Assembly (NCBI GenBank): GCA_014529385.2
Contig: CM043958.1
Coordinates: forward strand, 127,623,317-127,687,316
Length of the DNA stretch: 64,000 nt
Direction of reading: 5' to 3'
Source: Adiantum capillus-veneris
Lineage: Eukaryota > Streptophyta > Polypodiopsida > Polypodiales > Pteridaceae
Shown here: one piece after another, positions 33,653 through 45,040 of the stretch
Position numbering within the stretch: the stretch's first letter is position 1
Layout of the letters: every line of letters starts with the position of its first letter
Position numbers and translations under genes: made by a program
The notes under the pieces: model-generated
What the model was told of the DNA's origin: nothing
Database searches by the model: none
The model's input: only the letters and a program-made list of their open reading frames with translations

Positions 33653-36600
33653 TGTTGGACGGATACGCCGCGACGGACGTCAGCACAGCGAGAACTCACC
33701 TAACAAGATTTGTCAGCTAAGGACGAAGCTCGACCCGCAGGCGCTTGGAAGCAAGCATAGGGTGTCAACCTACACTCGACCGACTCCTAACTAATTCCTA
33801 CAGAGGTCTCTACCCGATGTTTAAGCTACAGCCTTCAGGAGTGCATAAAAGGAGATTTCCTACAACACTTTCTAGAGCCAAATACCCATCAAACGATCTT
33901 GAAACAACACAGAACTTGAAGGAGATCCTACTAACACCAATAGGTCGCTCTCCCTAAGGTCTATGAACCAAAACCCCAACCCAAAACACCCGGTGCAAAA
34001 TCACGTAGGATGTCTGGCAGAAATTTGCAGGTCGTCGTTTCCAAAATCTAAAGTGCCTAATGTGTAGCTCTACTCAATGCGAATGCGTGGATATGTTGCA
34101 CTGCAAAAACGGACAACGTATGCTCACCGAATCACCAAATGAAGCTCGTAGATGGAGCTCGCAAAACCAGACCATATGCGCGCAATGTAGGTATTGGCGT
34201 TGAGGGCGAGCTTTTTGAAATGGGGCCTCTAAACCCAAACCAATGGGCCTACCCTCACAAAATGTTCGTAAAGAGGTACGCACACTACTTGGGGCACCAC
34301 CTTCTTTTGGGAGTGGAGAAGGAAACCAATCAAAATAACACTTGCACTCACCCACTCAAGCAACACACTTTGAAAACCCCCTTACTCTATATACACTTTG
34401 GAGACTTGAACACCATCAACGATTATGCAACCCAATGCCGTGCATCAAAATGAAATATGCAATTTGTGGAATAGCATTCACCTTCTCCCCATAAGAATAC
34501 CCATAATACATCCAAACTCTTCCTCTCTCAAGCACTCATCAAAAAATCATGCGCACAAGACTTGCCTCTCAAACACACAAGAGAATCACTTACATCAAAC
34601 TAACACACTTTGCATAGAGAGCTCATCTCCATCTATGCAATGCCGTGACACAAATAAAATCACCATGAGAGGTAGCCACATGCATATGTAATGAAGCAAA
34701 AGAGAGTTGGAGTGAGAAATTTCTTTAGACCAATTGAATAAGTGTGGAGAAACAAACCAATGGTAAATTGAGAATAGAACACTTACTTGATTTCTCGCAC
34801 ACCTTTTAAGGGGAGAACAGACGCTGGTTAACCATCACGAATTGCGACACTTGAAAGTTTTGAAGATGATTTCATGATCATTAACATAACCATGAGAGAG
34901 ATCATGATGTATTTACAAGTTATTGAGGTGCTACAAATGATTTATTGGGTTGATGGAGTAAGAGATTGTAGAATGGAAAGAGTGGAGAATAGAGTTGCAC
35001 TTCCTCCAAAGAGGAGGGTTAGGAGGGAGGATGTGAAAGAGAGAGAGTTGGGGTTTTCTCTACTATTGATCAAGAAACAACATGAAGTTGAAAATATAGG
35101 TGTGTGTCCTTGAGTCTCTCCAAAGGGGGCTATTTATAGTTGTGTAGGAGTGGGATTATGCTACACTTAATTAGAGTAAGTGATTAGACCTAATTAAGTG
35201 TCCTTTGACCACTCATTGAATATTGGACATAAAAGGGACTATTTATTCACCAAAAATATCATTTTAGACCGTGAAGGCTCCATAGGGGTGCATAATGTAG
35301 GTGGGCCCCACCATGAGGCCCTACGGGTGGCTCCTGCAAGGTATCTCAACTTGTCTGTCTTGGCATTTAGAAAGCATCTTTAGGTTGGTCCCATCACATG
35401 CAAGTGACCTTGAACACTCATTGCTCTTCTAGAAGATGAGTAGGGGAAAAATAAGATCTCACCCTCTTGATTTACTTGATTTACAGTTCCCTTTTGCTGC
35501 GAATCTGACAGATTTACACTATTTTGACCATAACTTTTTACCTGTAGCTCGGAATGACATGCTTCAAAAGGCAAAATTGACCTTCTCAACATGTTTGATA
35601 TGAATTTGGACTATTCTTCATGCCCATGCACCAAGGAATTCGGTTTGGAAGGTCCACACTAGGCTAGGGAACCTTTTGCTTCCAAGTCTTCTTGTATGGG
35701 TCCTTTGCTTGTATGCATCCAAGGGGAATCATGCTTTTTCAAAAGGCTATGATGCTTAAACAAATAGAGGAGGGCCCAATATTATTTGCTTGTGAAAAGA
35801 ATATACAATTGGAGTCTTTTTGAAAGGAGAGAAACTATATGTATATTCTTAAGAGATATTGGGCCACCTATGTAGGGGGCATAGAAGACTTGTAGAGAGG
35901 GACCATAATCTTTGGTAAAGACAAGTGGAGAGTTGATTTCCATGGGAATTTATCTATATGGGGTGAAAGATGGATATATTATTTTTCTACTACTAATTCA
36001 CAAGAGGTAAGAAAGTTTGGGGGTATATAGTTGGTTATTGTATGCTTATTCTATTTACAAAGCAAAAAAGAAAAGGGTGGTAATATAAATATATGACTAA
36101 GGTGACATTTTTGGGAAGAGTATAATGTATGTGTCGCCACAAAGGTTAAACGAAGAGGGGGAATTTACTCTAGATAACTTAATAGCGTAGAAAAATATAT
36201 ACACATATGAGGAAGAGGACGTTGAGTAGGCTGACAAATGTTGCAAAAAGATGGTTACCATTTTATGCCACTCAGCGTGTAGCTCTCGTCGGGGGCATCA
36301 CACTGCACTTCTCCGCACTCGATTCCGACCATTGGTGCGCGCGTAGCATCAAGATGAAGCTCTCACTCTCCCTCGTACATAGTACGCTCACTCACAGACT
36401 TCAAACTTTTCAAAATGACAAAAGGTTTTTCATTAAGGTCAAAAAGTGGTATAAATACCTTACAATCTCAAACCCTAATGTTCCAATTTAACCATCTACT
36501 CAATCTAAATATCAAAACTGGGATACAATCAGGAAACTTCTGTAAGACCCAATATTTATAAAGGTGAAATGTCGCGTTTCCTCAATAAATGAATAATTAC

Positions 36601-36656
36601 AAAAATAATAATCCGTCGAGCAGTCATTTTCTGTAGGGTGTGTCCAGCTTCTAACA
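33653..36656 (-). mobile_element. 3' LTR of giant element B (contains a 2.07-kb insertion)
   Basis: The plus strand starts TGTTGGACGGATACGCC and ends CCAGCTTCTAACA, giving TGTT...AACA ends. It matches the 5' LTR (57561-58266) in two blocks, 33653-34200 and 36279-36436, separated by the insertion. Without the insertion it is about 926 bp. Both LTR copies contain the half-site ACGTAGGATGTCT (34003-34015 here). Many differences between the copies are C/T or G/A. Confidence 0.85.
34201..36274. mobile_element. 2,074-bp insertion with LTR-like ends in B's 3' LTR
   Basis: Begins TGAGGGCGAGC and ends GCCACTCA (TGAG...CTCA). It is flanked by GCGT at 34197-34200 and 36275-36278, a 4-bp target duplication. 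Removing it restores the B LTR as seen at 58100. There is no coding sequence; a CTATTTATAG box near 35127 suggests a promoter. A solo LTR or small non-autonomous LTR element fits best; no second copy is present to confirm this. Confidence 0.6.
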
Positions 36657-36672
36657 CTCCCCCCCTCCTTGC
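36657..36672 (-). promoter_or_regulatory. Polypurine tract of element B
   Basis: On the minus strand GCAAGGAGGGGGGAG directly precedes the 3' LTR start TGTTAGAAGC. It primes plus-strand DNA synthesis. Its place fixes B's orientation and 3' boundary. Confidence 0.85.
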
Positions 36673-36708
36673 TCATGTCATCCCTGACATGGCTGTTGAG
36701 CTACTTCT

Positions 36709-39700
36709 TCATCGTAGGCTTTCTCTCATCTTGAGTAGTGACTCATATCTTGCATGTGGAGCTAGTAGCGTCAAGCCGAATATGTCACTGCTGATTGTGA
36801 AGAAGCTGGTGTAGAAGGCTTCTTCAAAGGCCTGGAGGTGATAGGATGGCAGAAACATGATCCTTTGATATAATGCTTGTATCACCTCCTTGGAAGGCTG
36901 ACCAGATAGATCGTATGCACATCTGTATGTATCTTGAAAGAAGAAGATATTGTCTCTTGCCTGGCCTGGTTTGAATGTCTCAAAGACTGCCAAAAGTGTT
37001 TTGAAAATCTTTCTTATCATAATGCAAGATAGGTCAGGCGAGCTAGTGAACAATTTGATGGCACCCGTTAGGGTTTTCACCATGTATTGAACACTTATTC
37101 TCTCGCCTGCCTTCAAGCCTGGCAGCTTCGGATAACTTAACCAAGTAGGTTGGCTTCTTTGCAATAGCTCATTGACCTTCCATGTCCTCATCCTTGGTAG
37201 AGGGCATAAACTTAGGTTATCTCTGATGACTTTAGGTGCCTCTACCAGATGGATTAAATACTATGGATACTTTGTCAGCCATGCCTCTCTCCACCTGGGT
37301 TGAGAGTCAACTATCAACTTTACCCCTTCAGGCTTGGAGATGTCTGCTTTGTACAGTGACATTGTTGGCTCTTCTCTGATTCTTTTGTTGATTGTGGCAG
37401 CTTCGTACCTTAGCAGAGGATATGGGAGAGAGGGCTGTAGCCATTCACTCCGAAGGTTGCTGGCGTCTATCTTCTGAATAGTCATTGATTTAAAGACCCT
37501 CTGCTCTCGTTCCAAAGCTTCTCTGGCTGTGTCTTTGACTGCTGCTTCTATTGCCTTTTGCAGCTTCTCTTCTTCTTCTTGTGTCAGATCTTGTGGCTCT
37601 TGAGAGGGTCCTACAAGGATTTCCTCTTGCATGGTGGTGTCCACAGGATCTGCCATATTCTCTAAGTCTATTCCCTCCATGGATGTTGGCCCTATGCTAA
37701 ACTGCTCTTATGTTTGTTGCTGGCCTCTTAGCTCTTCTATTTGCTTTTGGAACGTTTTCTTTTTTGCTTCAGCTTGCTCTCCCATATTCACAAGGAGGTC
37801 GTTCAAATTGGCATTTATCTTTTCCGCCTCCTCGAGCTTTCTCTTGATGGCATCTAGTTCATTTTGCATTGCTTTGTGCTCTTCTTCCATGCGGGTTTGC
37901 ATGACTACTGACCCCTCGGCCATCATCAGCCTCTACTTTTTCTCTAAGGTTAACTCCTTTTGGAGCTCTTTCATTTGTTCTTCATAAAGCTCCATCTTTG
38001 AAGTGGTGTGAGTTGAGCTAGTAGCTCTGACTCTGACAGGAGATGCCCATAGCCGTTGGATGGTTTGATCTTTGACTTTAATCTGGTCTTTTAGCTTGAT
38101 TACCTCATCCTGGCTAGCTTCCTGCTCTATCTCTTCCTTCTCTTTGGAATTCCGCATTGCTTCCACTTCCTTGGATTCTTTAGCAAGTTGTAGGGTTAGG
38201 TTGTCCCTTTTCCTTTCTGCATCTGTCAATGACTTGCTGAGTTTTCTGTATTCTTCTTGAGCTCTTTGCAGTCTTTGAGCTGCTGCTTGATCCTCTCATT
38301 CCATCTCTTGGCATTTTTGCAATGCCGTGGCCAGACTGTCTTGCAACTCTGCTTCTTTTTCTATATACCCTTGGCTCTGTCTTTGTAGTGTGTCTACTTC
38401 GGATTTGATAAAAACTTCATTGGCTTTGAGATTAGCCATCTCACTTTCCGTGGCCATTGATTGTGCCCTGAGCCCGGTTAGCTTGTTCATCACCACATCC
38501 CAATCATTGGTGGGTGGCTACAGGTCCATTGTATCAGTGTCCATCTCTGTTAGTTCTAATAACCTCAGGCTCTGCATCTATTCTTTGGGCCCTATGCTTG
38601 CCAAGTCAAATGCTACGGTTGCCGCCTCTTCTCTTGTATATCCCGCAGCTAGTAGATCTTGAAATGTGCTACACCTTCTTTCCTCTAGATCTATCTTTTC
38701 CTCTTTGGGCTTAGCTTCTTCTCTTTGCTCTTGCTCTTTGGTCTCTTCTTGCTTTGAATCTTCTTGTTCATCAGCTGTGTCTGGCTCCTCCTTTTGTTGA
38801 GTTTGTGGAGGGCTACGAGGAGGTGGTGATAACGGGTGGCTGGACTCCGGGCTTGACGGTGGAGTTGGTGGCTTCTTCTTGAACACCCGGTCTGCCTTGG
38901 TCTTTTGCTCTCTTTCCTGGCCTTCCTGCTCTTCTAGCAGTTTCCGTCGTACTTCATCCACTTCTTCTTCTTCTGTGAATGGGATGTTCAGGACGTTTTC
39001 TGCCGTAGCATCCAGGATCTCAAAATTTTTGATGTAATCTTGAAATCTGTCTCTGTGCACTCTTCGGGATGATCCCGACATTGCGTCTAGTGAGGGCTTC
39101 CATGGCTCGCTCAAATCTCCTTTCAGTGCTCTCTCGGCTCTGAAGATTTCCATTAGCTGCTCTAGCCGTGCCGCTTTCTGTGATTTTGTCTCTTTGATCA
39201 GCACTTGTATAGTTTCCTTCTTTCCTTTCTTCAACTCTGGCTGCTCTTCTTGCACGGTCTCTAACCGGCGCTTCAATCTTGTGGCAACTCTGGGTGCTTT
39301 GGCTGTTCCTCTTCCTTATCTTCCTTGAGCCTTAGCCAGTCATTCTGTGATGGAGGGTCAGGCCATCTTCCCTTGGCGTGCAATGCCCCATAAACCACTT
39401 TTGTGATCAGCTCACCCGGCACAATGTAGGTGGTGTTCTTGTTGCCCATCTTCACCAGATTGTCATGGATATAAGCAGCATAGTTGATCGCCTTCGGCTT
39501 GATCTTCTATAGTGCCCAGGTGAAGGTTGTGGAAATTGCTCCAGGTGGAATTCTGTACTTTTGTGGCCGCTTTGTACACATACAGAAGTGCTGGTTATAA
39601 AGCTGTCTCATGATTGCCACTTTAGGGTTTGCTATATCTTCAAAGATGTAGTTGCTCTTCTTTTCTGTGTACACCTTGACTTCATCTCAACGCTTTGTCA

Positions 39701-40165
39701 CACTATCCCCTTTGTTGGAGAGGTCTAGTACGGCTGCCACTACTTTCTCTGTGATTACAATCACAGTTTCTGGCTTGCCCTACAGATCCGTAACTCTGGC
39801 CACTCCATCTTCTTTGATTGTAGTCACAAACTCCCATACTCTTTTTATGTCAATTCCAGCTGGCACAGCTTCAAAATAATTATGGAGATCTATCTTCTCC
39901 AGGTAGTCTTCCATCTTGCTTCTGACAAACTCATTGAGCTCCCGTGGTAGCATGGGTAGCTCTATTACATTTCCTTCAGTATCTTTGAACATGCCTTGCT
40001 AGATATTCAGATCATTTGACTCTAGAAAATCCTCCTAAATCCATGTGTTGGTTGGCTTCAGGGTTCCTTCTAGGATGACAAACGACTCTACTTCTTCCAA
40101 ATAGTCTTTTATGGTCATCCTCTTCTTCTTTGCCGGTGATTTTGCGACTGCAATAGATCTTGTTG
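36709..40165 (-). pseudogene. Large coiled-coil reading frame in the env position of element B
   Basis: About 1,150 codons on the minus strand. 39276 to 36709 is a single frame broken only by five stops (38578, 38296, 37933, 37708, 37261). 39992 to 39280 is a second frame joined by one frameshift. An N-terminal globular part (FEAVPAGIDIKRVWEF, INYAAYIHDNLVKMG, TTYIVPGELITKVVYGAL) is followed by a charged, Pro/Ser/Glu-rich segment, then long heptad-rich coiled coils (about 38500-37710), then a C-terminal part (QPSKEVIQALYQRI, FMLPSYHLQAF-like). No signal peptide or membrane segment is evident. It ends about 35 bp before the polypurine tract. I do not recognise the family; the N-terminal part faintly recalls plant transposon-associated domains. 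Not a clear envelope protein. Confidence 0.65.
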
Positions 40166-40318
40166 CACTTAGTATCCGAAGTTAGCGTTTTTTCCATATC
40201 AACTAAGAAACTGAGTTCTAACTATCCAAATGACTTGAAAATTGAAAATAAAACTTAAAAGGACCTTGGGAAACCCTGCATTTGCTCACAATATCATTCT
40301 GGCCAAAATTTATCATTG

Positions 40319-40342
40319 AAACATCCTACGCGTAGGATGTCT
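40319..40342. repeat. 24-bp palindrome (B second leader, site 1)
   Basis: Consensus with the second base changed (AAACATCC...); the CGCG core is intact. Confidence 0.85.
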
Positions 40343-40471
40343 TTTTCATCAGTTTTTGGTGAAACTTGGCATGCTGGTGGTCCTTGACCTGTTGAACATG
40401 GCTATGTGATTGGAATTGGATTTGGGCATCAAAAAGTGCATTTTTGGGCAGATTCAGGCTTTAGGCTCACA

Positions 40472-40487
40472 AATTGGGTAGGATGTC
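40472..40487. repeat. Palindrome half-site with TTGGG flank (B second leader)
   Basis: AATTGGGTAGGATGTC, the same half-site/flank variant as at 21831 and 56858. Confidence 0.55.
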
Positions 40488-40603
40488 CACAAGAGGTGGC
40501 AAATGATATTCAAATGGGTTGGAATTTGATATATGGGCTCCTTGCACCATGGTAATGGCTCCCATGATGTCATTTCTTGCATAGGAAGTCAAAATTGAGC
40601 TGG

Positions 40604-40627
40604 AGACATCCTACACGTAGGATGTCT
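40604..40627. repeat. 24-bp palindrome, ACACGT core (B second leader, site 2)
   Basis: Consensus except one G-to-A in the core CpG. Confidence 0.85.
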
Positions 40628-40888
40628 TTTTCATCAAAATAGCTTGAGATTTGTTTTGTGGATAGCTCTTGGACGTGGAATATGGCCCTGCTCTTGGATT
40701 TTGATTTGGACAGGAATTGATGTTGGTAAGAGCATGTGTAGTGTTTTTGGACTCAAAAAGTGTATCTTGGAGGTGTTGGGGGTCAAAAAATGATTAGAAT
40801 GGTTTGAAACTTGATATATGAGCTCTTGAAGGTGATATGAAGTGATTTGGAATTGAAAAACATCATCTGTGGGCCAAAAATGTCATTT

Positions 40889-40912
40889 AGACATCCTACG
40901 CGTAGGATGTCT
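40889..40912. repeat. 24-bp palindrome, perfect (B second leader, site 3)
   Basis: Identical to the perfect sites at 21381 and 21671, 19 kb away in another element copy. Confidence 0.9.
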
Positions 40913-42342
40913 ATTTCATCATTTCTTGCATGTGACCACATAGACTGGTTGGCAATGTGCCCATGAATGTATTGTGCAAGTTTCATGTGATTTGGACAAG
41001 TTTTGGTAGTTCTATGGTCCATTATTGCCTCTGAGATCCTTCTATCCATGAATTTTGGTAGCACTTGGGCACCTTTCCACCGATTTCCCATTTGGTGGCC
41101 TCTTGCGGGGCTCTAGGAATTAGGATTTTTCCCGATGGTTTTCTACTGCCTTTGGGCATCCAAGACTGGTCTCCTATGCTAGGGTAAGATGCCTATGAAG
41201 TCTCATTGCTTTTGGGTTAGCCGTTAGGTGGCCACTTCTACTTGTAAGTCTCTACTGCCCGCTTTTTGTGTGAACCCTACTCTAGTTTTCGCGACAAAAC
41301 GACAAACATGCACGAAAAGCTCAAGGTGGTGAGCCTACCTCTCATGTCTGGAGCCTGTTGAGTAGTCGTGCACGTCGTAGAAGCTGTTGGAAGTTCCGTT
41401 CGCTCTAGGTGGCAGAAGCTCTCTCTCAAAGGTCAATAGCGGAGATGAGCTTAAAATGAAGTGAAAATTTCTTATAATGGGGGTCCCCGAACCACTTTTC
41501 ATGAAATTTGACATGTGCTCCCAACTTCTTGCGAGATGCGGTTTAGACTCAAGAATTTCTTGATTTGGACTCTATTTGCCCAGTTTCCGAGAAATTTGAC
41601 GTTTCGGTCAAAATCTGGTCAAATCACACTTTCCGCTTCATTCACATAATTGCACCCCCACTGTACCATAGGTTGTCCTATAGTCACTGATCATCCCCAT
41701 ATCTTTTGTTTTTCATTAGGACCGTTTTTCACTGCGTTTTATATTTTTCAAGTTTTTCTACCAAAAATTAGCAAAATTAAAAGAAAAATAGCAAATCAAA
41801 CCCAAAAGATTCCCAAAAATCATACTGAATCAAAAACATCACCGCAAAACATTATATACACTCACATACAATTTTTATGGCCGGATTTCTCCGTTTTACT
41901 AATATTTTGCTCGAAAAATGGCTATTTTTACTTATATACACACACGCCTAGGGGCTTGATTTGGCGTTTGGCCCCATATACTTGTAGATTCATGATGTAT
42001 TAGGGCATATGTACTTGGGTTAGTCCAAAAAATTTCGCAATCAAACAACCCTTAAAAATAGTCGAAAAACATGCCCTTTTTGCTCTTTTTCCATTGGGTC
42101 CGCATTTGAGAATGCCTCCCCCCCTCCTAGCCAGAGTCCTCCCAGACGACAAGGTATCACCACGGTGTATGTGCCTTGCATGGGTTAAAACATCGTGCTA
42201 ATGCTTGGCCGTGTAATGTGGCCCTATATTATGCATACTCGGCCAATGCATGGAAAACTTAATGCTGTGCAAGAGAAGGGTATAAGCAAGATGCTTATTG
42301 CTATTTTCCGTCGAGGTTTCCTATTTTCTTTGCAAGTAAAAG

Positions 42343-42843
42343 CTATAACTCTACTGCTCTTTTTTTTATTGTCTTTCTTGCAAAAGTCGCTTGCTTTGCC
42401 GCTACTGTTGATATGGCCGTAGTTGTCTTCTTGGAGAGAATTTTTGTGGCGGAATTGGCCGTAGACCTTGTCTCTTTTGCTTTCCATGTGTAGCTTTGCC
42501 TTGCCGATTTTTGTAGGTTTATTGCTACTGCCTTAGTTGCCATTGTTTTGTTGCTGATTGGCACCCACATAAATCGGTTTGCTGGTTTCATATGCAATTT
42601 TCTGCCTTCCGATGTTTCTTGTACTGAAGGGAGTTCTTTTTTCTTTGGTTTCGGGATCCAAATGCGAGTCGCACTTAAGTTGTTGCTGAGCATTTTCTTT
42701 GGAATCCATATCTGTTTTATTCTCTTGGTTTTTGGTTGAAGTGTCTACTTCGGTTGACTTCTTCTAGTGTCTTGTGGTTCGTCTACCATGTCATTTTGAT
42801 CCTTCCGCACCCATACTTGTTTGTCTTGTGTTGTTAACCTTGA
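42343..42843 (-). pseudogene. Basic W-P-K repeat tail of B pol
   Basis: Lys/Arg-rich coding stretch after the second protease. Repeats: KQVWVRKD, KQIWIPKKM, TRIWIPKPKKK, RFMWVPISNK. Element A has the same kind of tail (3190-3365). It ends at a TAG at 42343. The function is unknown. Confidence 0.5.
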
Positions 42844-43568
42844 TCATTTCACTGCGGTCGGTGACTTTTTATGCTTACAATGAGCATGGTTTGCATTTCC
42901 CTGTTTGTTAGCCTTGGGTATCATGTTGTTCTTTAGTGGCACCCTTCCTTTTGGATCTTTATCCAGTGATTGCATTGCTGGCAATTGATTCTTTCTGGGT
43001 TGCTGAGCAAAGGCTACCACCTGTTGTCCTTGTGCATTCTGAATCTTGACTGCATTCGCATTCCAATCTATTTGCACATTATACTCTTTTTGCCAAGGTT
43101 GTCCCAACAACATGGGGTGTTGTGTGCTCTCATCCTCAACCACATAAAACTTGTGTGGGTAAATATATTGATGTATTTGTACATGCAATATAATCTAGCC
43201 CAATGTTTTCAGCGAGAATGTGATGTACTACTTTCTAGCACTTGTGGAGTAGGATGAAGTGGACCTACGGGCTTGAGCTGTTTGTATAATCTATAAGAGA
43301 TCAAATTTTCTTGAGCTCCAGAATCAAGCAATTCCATCGATTCAACTTGATTGTTACCCACTTTGACTGCAATTATTGGCTCCACTGTGTCTTCATAAAT
43401 TTTTTTTAGTTGAATGGCATTGATTCGCAACGGTGATCCACATTGTTGTTGTTGTTGTAGAAGCCTTCTTTTTCCAATTCGTTCTTTTGCTTCTACTTGG
43501 GCTTCTTCTCAGACCCTTTGTTTCTCCTTCATCTTTTGTTTTTCTTGATGGATTTGTTGAAGCATATC
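42844..43568 (-). pseudogene. Second retropepsin-like domain, in frame after integrase
   Basis: The integrase frame continues past a TAG (about 43569) and a TGA (about 43510) through a charged linker and a glutamine run. It then reads VEPIIAVKVGNNQVESMELLD and SGAQENLISYRLYKQLKPVG, giving the D-S-G-A active site. After a frameshift near 43205 comes YVVEDESTQHPMLLGQPWQK, where LLGQPW matches the retropepsin ILGxxW motif. A canonical protease already exists upstream of RT (51.88-52.11 kb), so this is an extra one. Both interrupting stops are one C-to-T change from CAG and CGA. Confidence 0.7.
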
Positions 43569-44575
43569 CTATGTTAGTGGTAAATGATATTTCTTTAACC
43601 GACACCCACTAATCCAATTTGGCATTTCTTCAACTGTTAATGTAGCAAGCTTGACAGCTCCATTTTGTGATAGGTCACAAATCACAAAGGGTCCCATCCC
43701 TCGCTTTTTAAGTTTCTTGGCATGTTGCTTCAAGGTATAAACAAGTACATAATCACCTGTTTTGAACTCTTTCATGCGCACATGCTTGTCAAAAAACTCT
43801 TTTTACCTTCTCTTTTTAGCATAGATCGAAGCTACAGCTCATAAGCGAAGTTCATCTAGCTTTTCAAGATCATCTATTCTTGAAGAGAGCTCATGCCCTT
43901 TCCATTCTAAACGTTTTGCTACTAGTAGAGTTGGAATTAAAAACTCTATGGGTAATATAGCGTTTAGGCTAAACACCATGTTGTACGGTGTCGTTCCTAT
44001 TGATGTTTTTTAAGCTACCCTATAGGCCCATAGTGTTGAGTGTAGCTGCCGATCCCAGTCCGTTCTTGACTCTGATACAATTTTAGTGAGAACCGTGCAT
44101 AGTGTCTTATTTATGGCCTCAGCTTGTCCATTTGCTTGTGGATGATATGGAGCAGATTTTCTATGTATAACCATGAATTCCGCCAGCAGATATTCAATGA
44201 CTTCATTAAGAAAATGTGTCCCTCGATCACGGACAGTTTCTATTGGTAAACCGTATCGTACAAAGACATTCTCATATAGAAATTGTGCAGTGGTTCGTGC
44301 ATCTGCTTTTTGTGTTGCCTTGGCTTCTGCCCATTTTGTGAGATAGTCCGTAGGCACAATGATATATTGGGTATGTGTGCGATATGCAGGGGGTGAAATA
44401 GGCCCCACAAAATCAATGCCCCATTTGCAAATGTCCGTGCTCCCATCATTTGCCGTAGTGGCATCTCATCTCTCTTTATAGGCACCTTGGTGCGCTGACA
44501 TGCGCCACAACACTTTACAAACTCGTCAGCATCCATATGCAATGTAGGCCACCGTATTCCTGCGGGGTTAAGAAA
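43569..44575 (-). pseudogene. Integrase of element B (second zinc module, core, C-terminus)
   Basis: Inserts the cDNA into the chromosome. HMDADEFVKCCGACQRTKVP closes the second HHCC module (its HX6H part is at about 44600-44640, before a frameshift). After another frameshift near 44430 the core reads VPTDYLTKWAEAKA (Asp), FVRYGLPIETVRDRGTHF (Asp) and YHPQANGQAEAINKTL (Glu), so the DDE triad is intact. The C-terminus is FKTGDYVLVYTLKQHAKKLK and GPFVICDLSQNGAVKLATL. Confidence 0.85.
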
Positions 44576-45040
44576 ATTTTTGCCGTCTTATTGCTTGAAA
44601 AATGGCCTCCACTTATGCCTCCATGTGCGTGTTCTAGAATCAGCAGGTATTCACTTTCACTTGCATAGATTCTTAGTTTATTGTCCTTTCCTCGCTTATA
44701 GAGTTGGTTCCGAGCTAAACTAAAGTTGCGAGCCTCCAGCTCTATATCCCTTTTTCGTGCTTTTGTTAAGTTTTTAGGAAACGTCCTTGTGGTTAAGAAA
44801 TCAATGATATATTGACTCCATGCAGGTGCAATGTTTACCTGAAACAATTTCGCGTGATCCACTGGTCGTTTGGCACTACATATAGTACAATTGTTAACAT
44901 AAGCTTGTATGTCAGCATACATAGTTGGCCAATAAACCCCTAACTGTTTCAGTCTCTGGTGTGTTTTCATTGTTGAACAATGAAATGCACAATCTTGGAC
45001 ATGTGCTTCTTCAAGATAACACTCGAATTACTCCGGATTT
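44515..45040 (-). pseudogene. First HHCC module and spacer of element B
   Basis: GRLYHLGLDQILRLCINPE, then a stop, EEAHVQDCAFHC (H-X6-H), LGVYWPTMYADIQAYV and NNCTICSA (C-X2-C) form a complete HHCC module. Then come W-S-Q-Y-I spacer, EARNFSLARNQLYKRGKDNK, LRIYASESEYLLILEHAHGG and ISGGHF (H-X6-H), which start the second module. The two modules have the same internal plan, so the roughly 120-residue N-terminal integrase region is duplicated. Confidence 0.7.

Larger units (their letters stand above)
40198..42340 (-). promoter_or_regulatory. Second leader of element B with palindromes
   Basis: Noncoding sequence between the pol tail and the env-position reading frame. It carries three full palindromes (40319, 40604, 40889; spacing 285 bp each) and one half-site at 40472-40487. 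It resembles the gag leader in style and motif, as if each reading frame had its own leader. Confidence 0.65.

Noticed and set aside
34874-35113. 79-codon plus-strand frame in the 2.07-kb insertion
   Set aside because: No motif; the insertion is LTR-like and probably noncoding.
37631-38714. Plus-strand serine-rich frames
   Set aside because: Antisense of the coiled-coil reading frame, which has protein-like composition on the minus strand.
36709-40165. Calling the 3' frame a retroviral-type envelope
   Set aside because: No signal peptide, membrane span or glycoprotein-like cysteine pattern; only its position is env-like.
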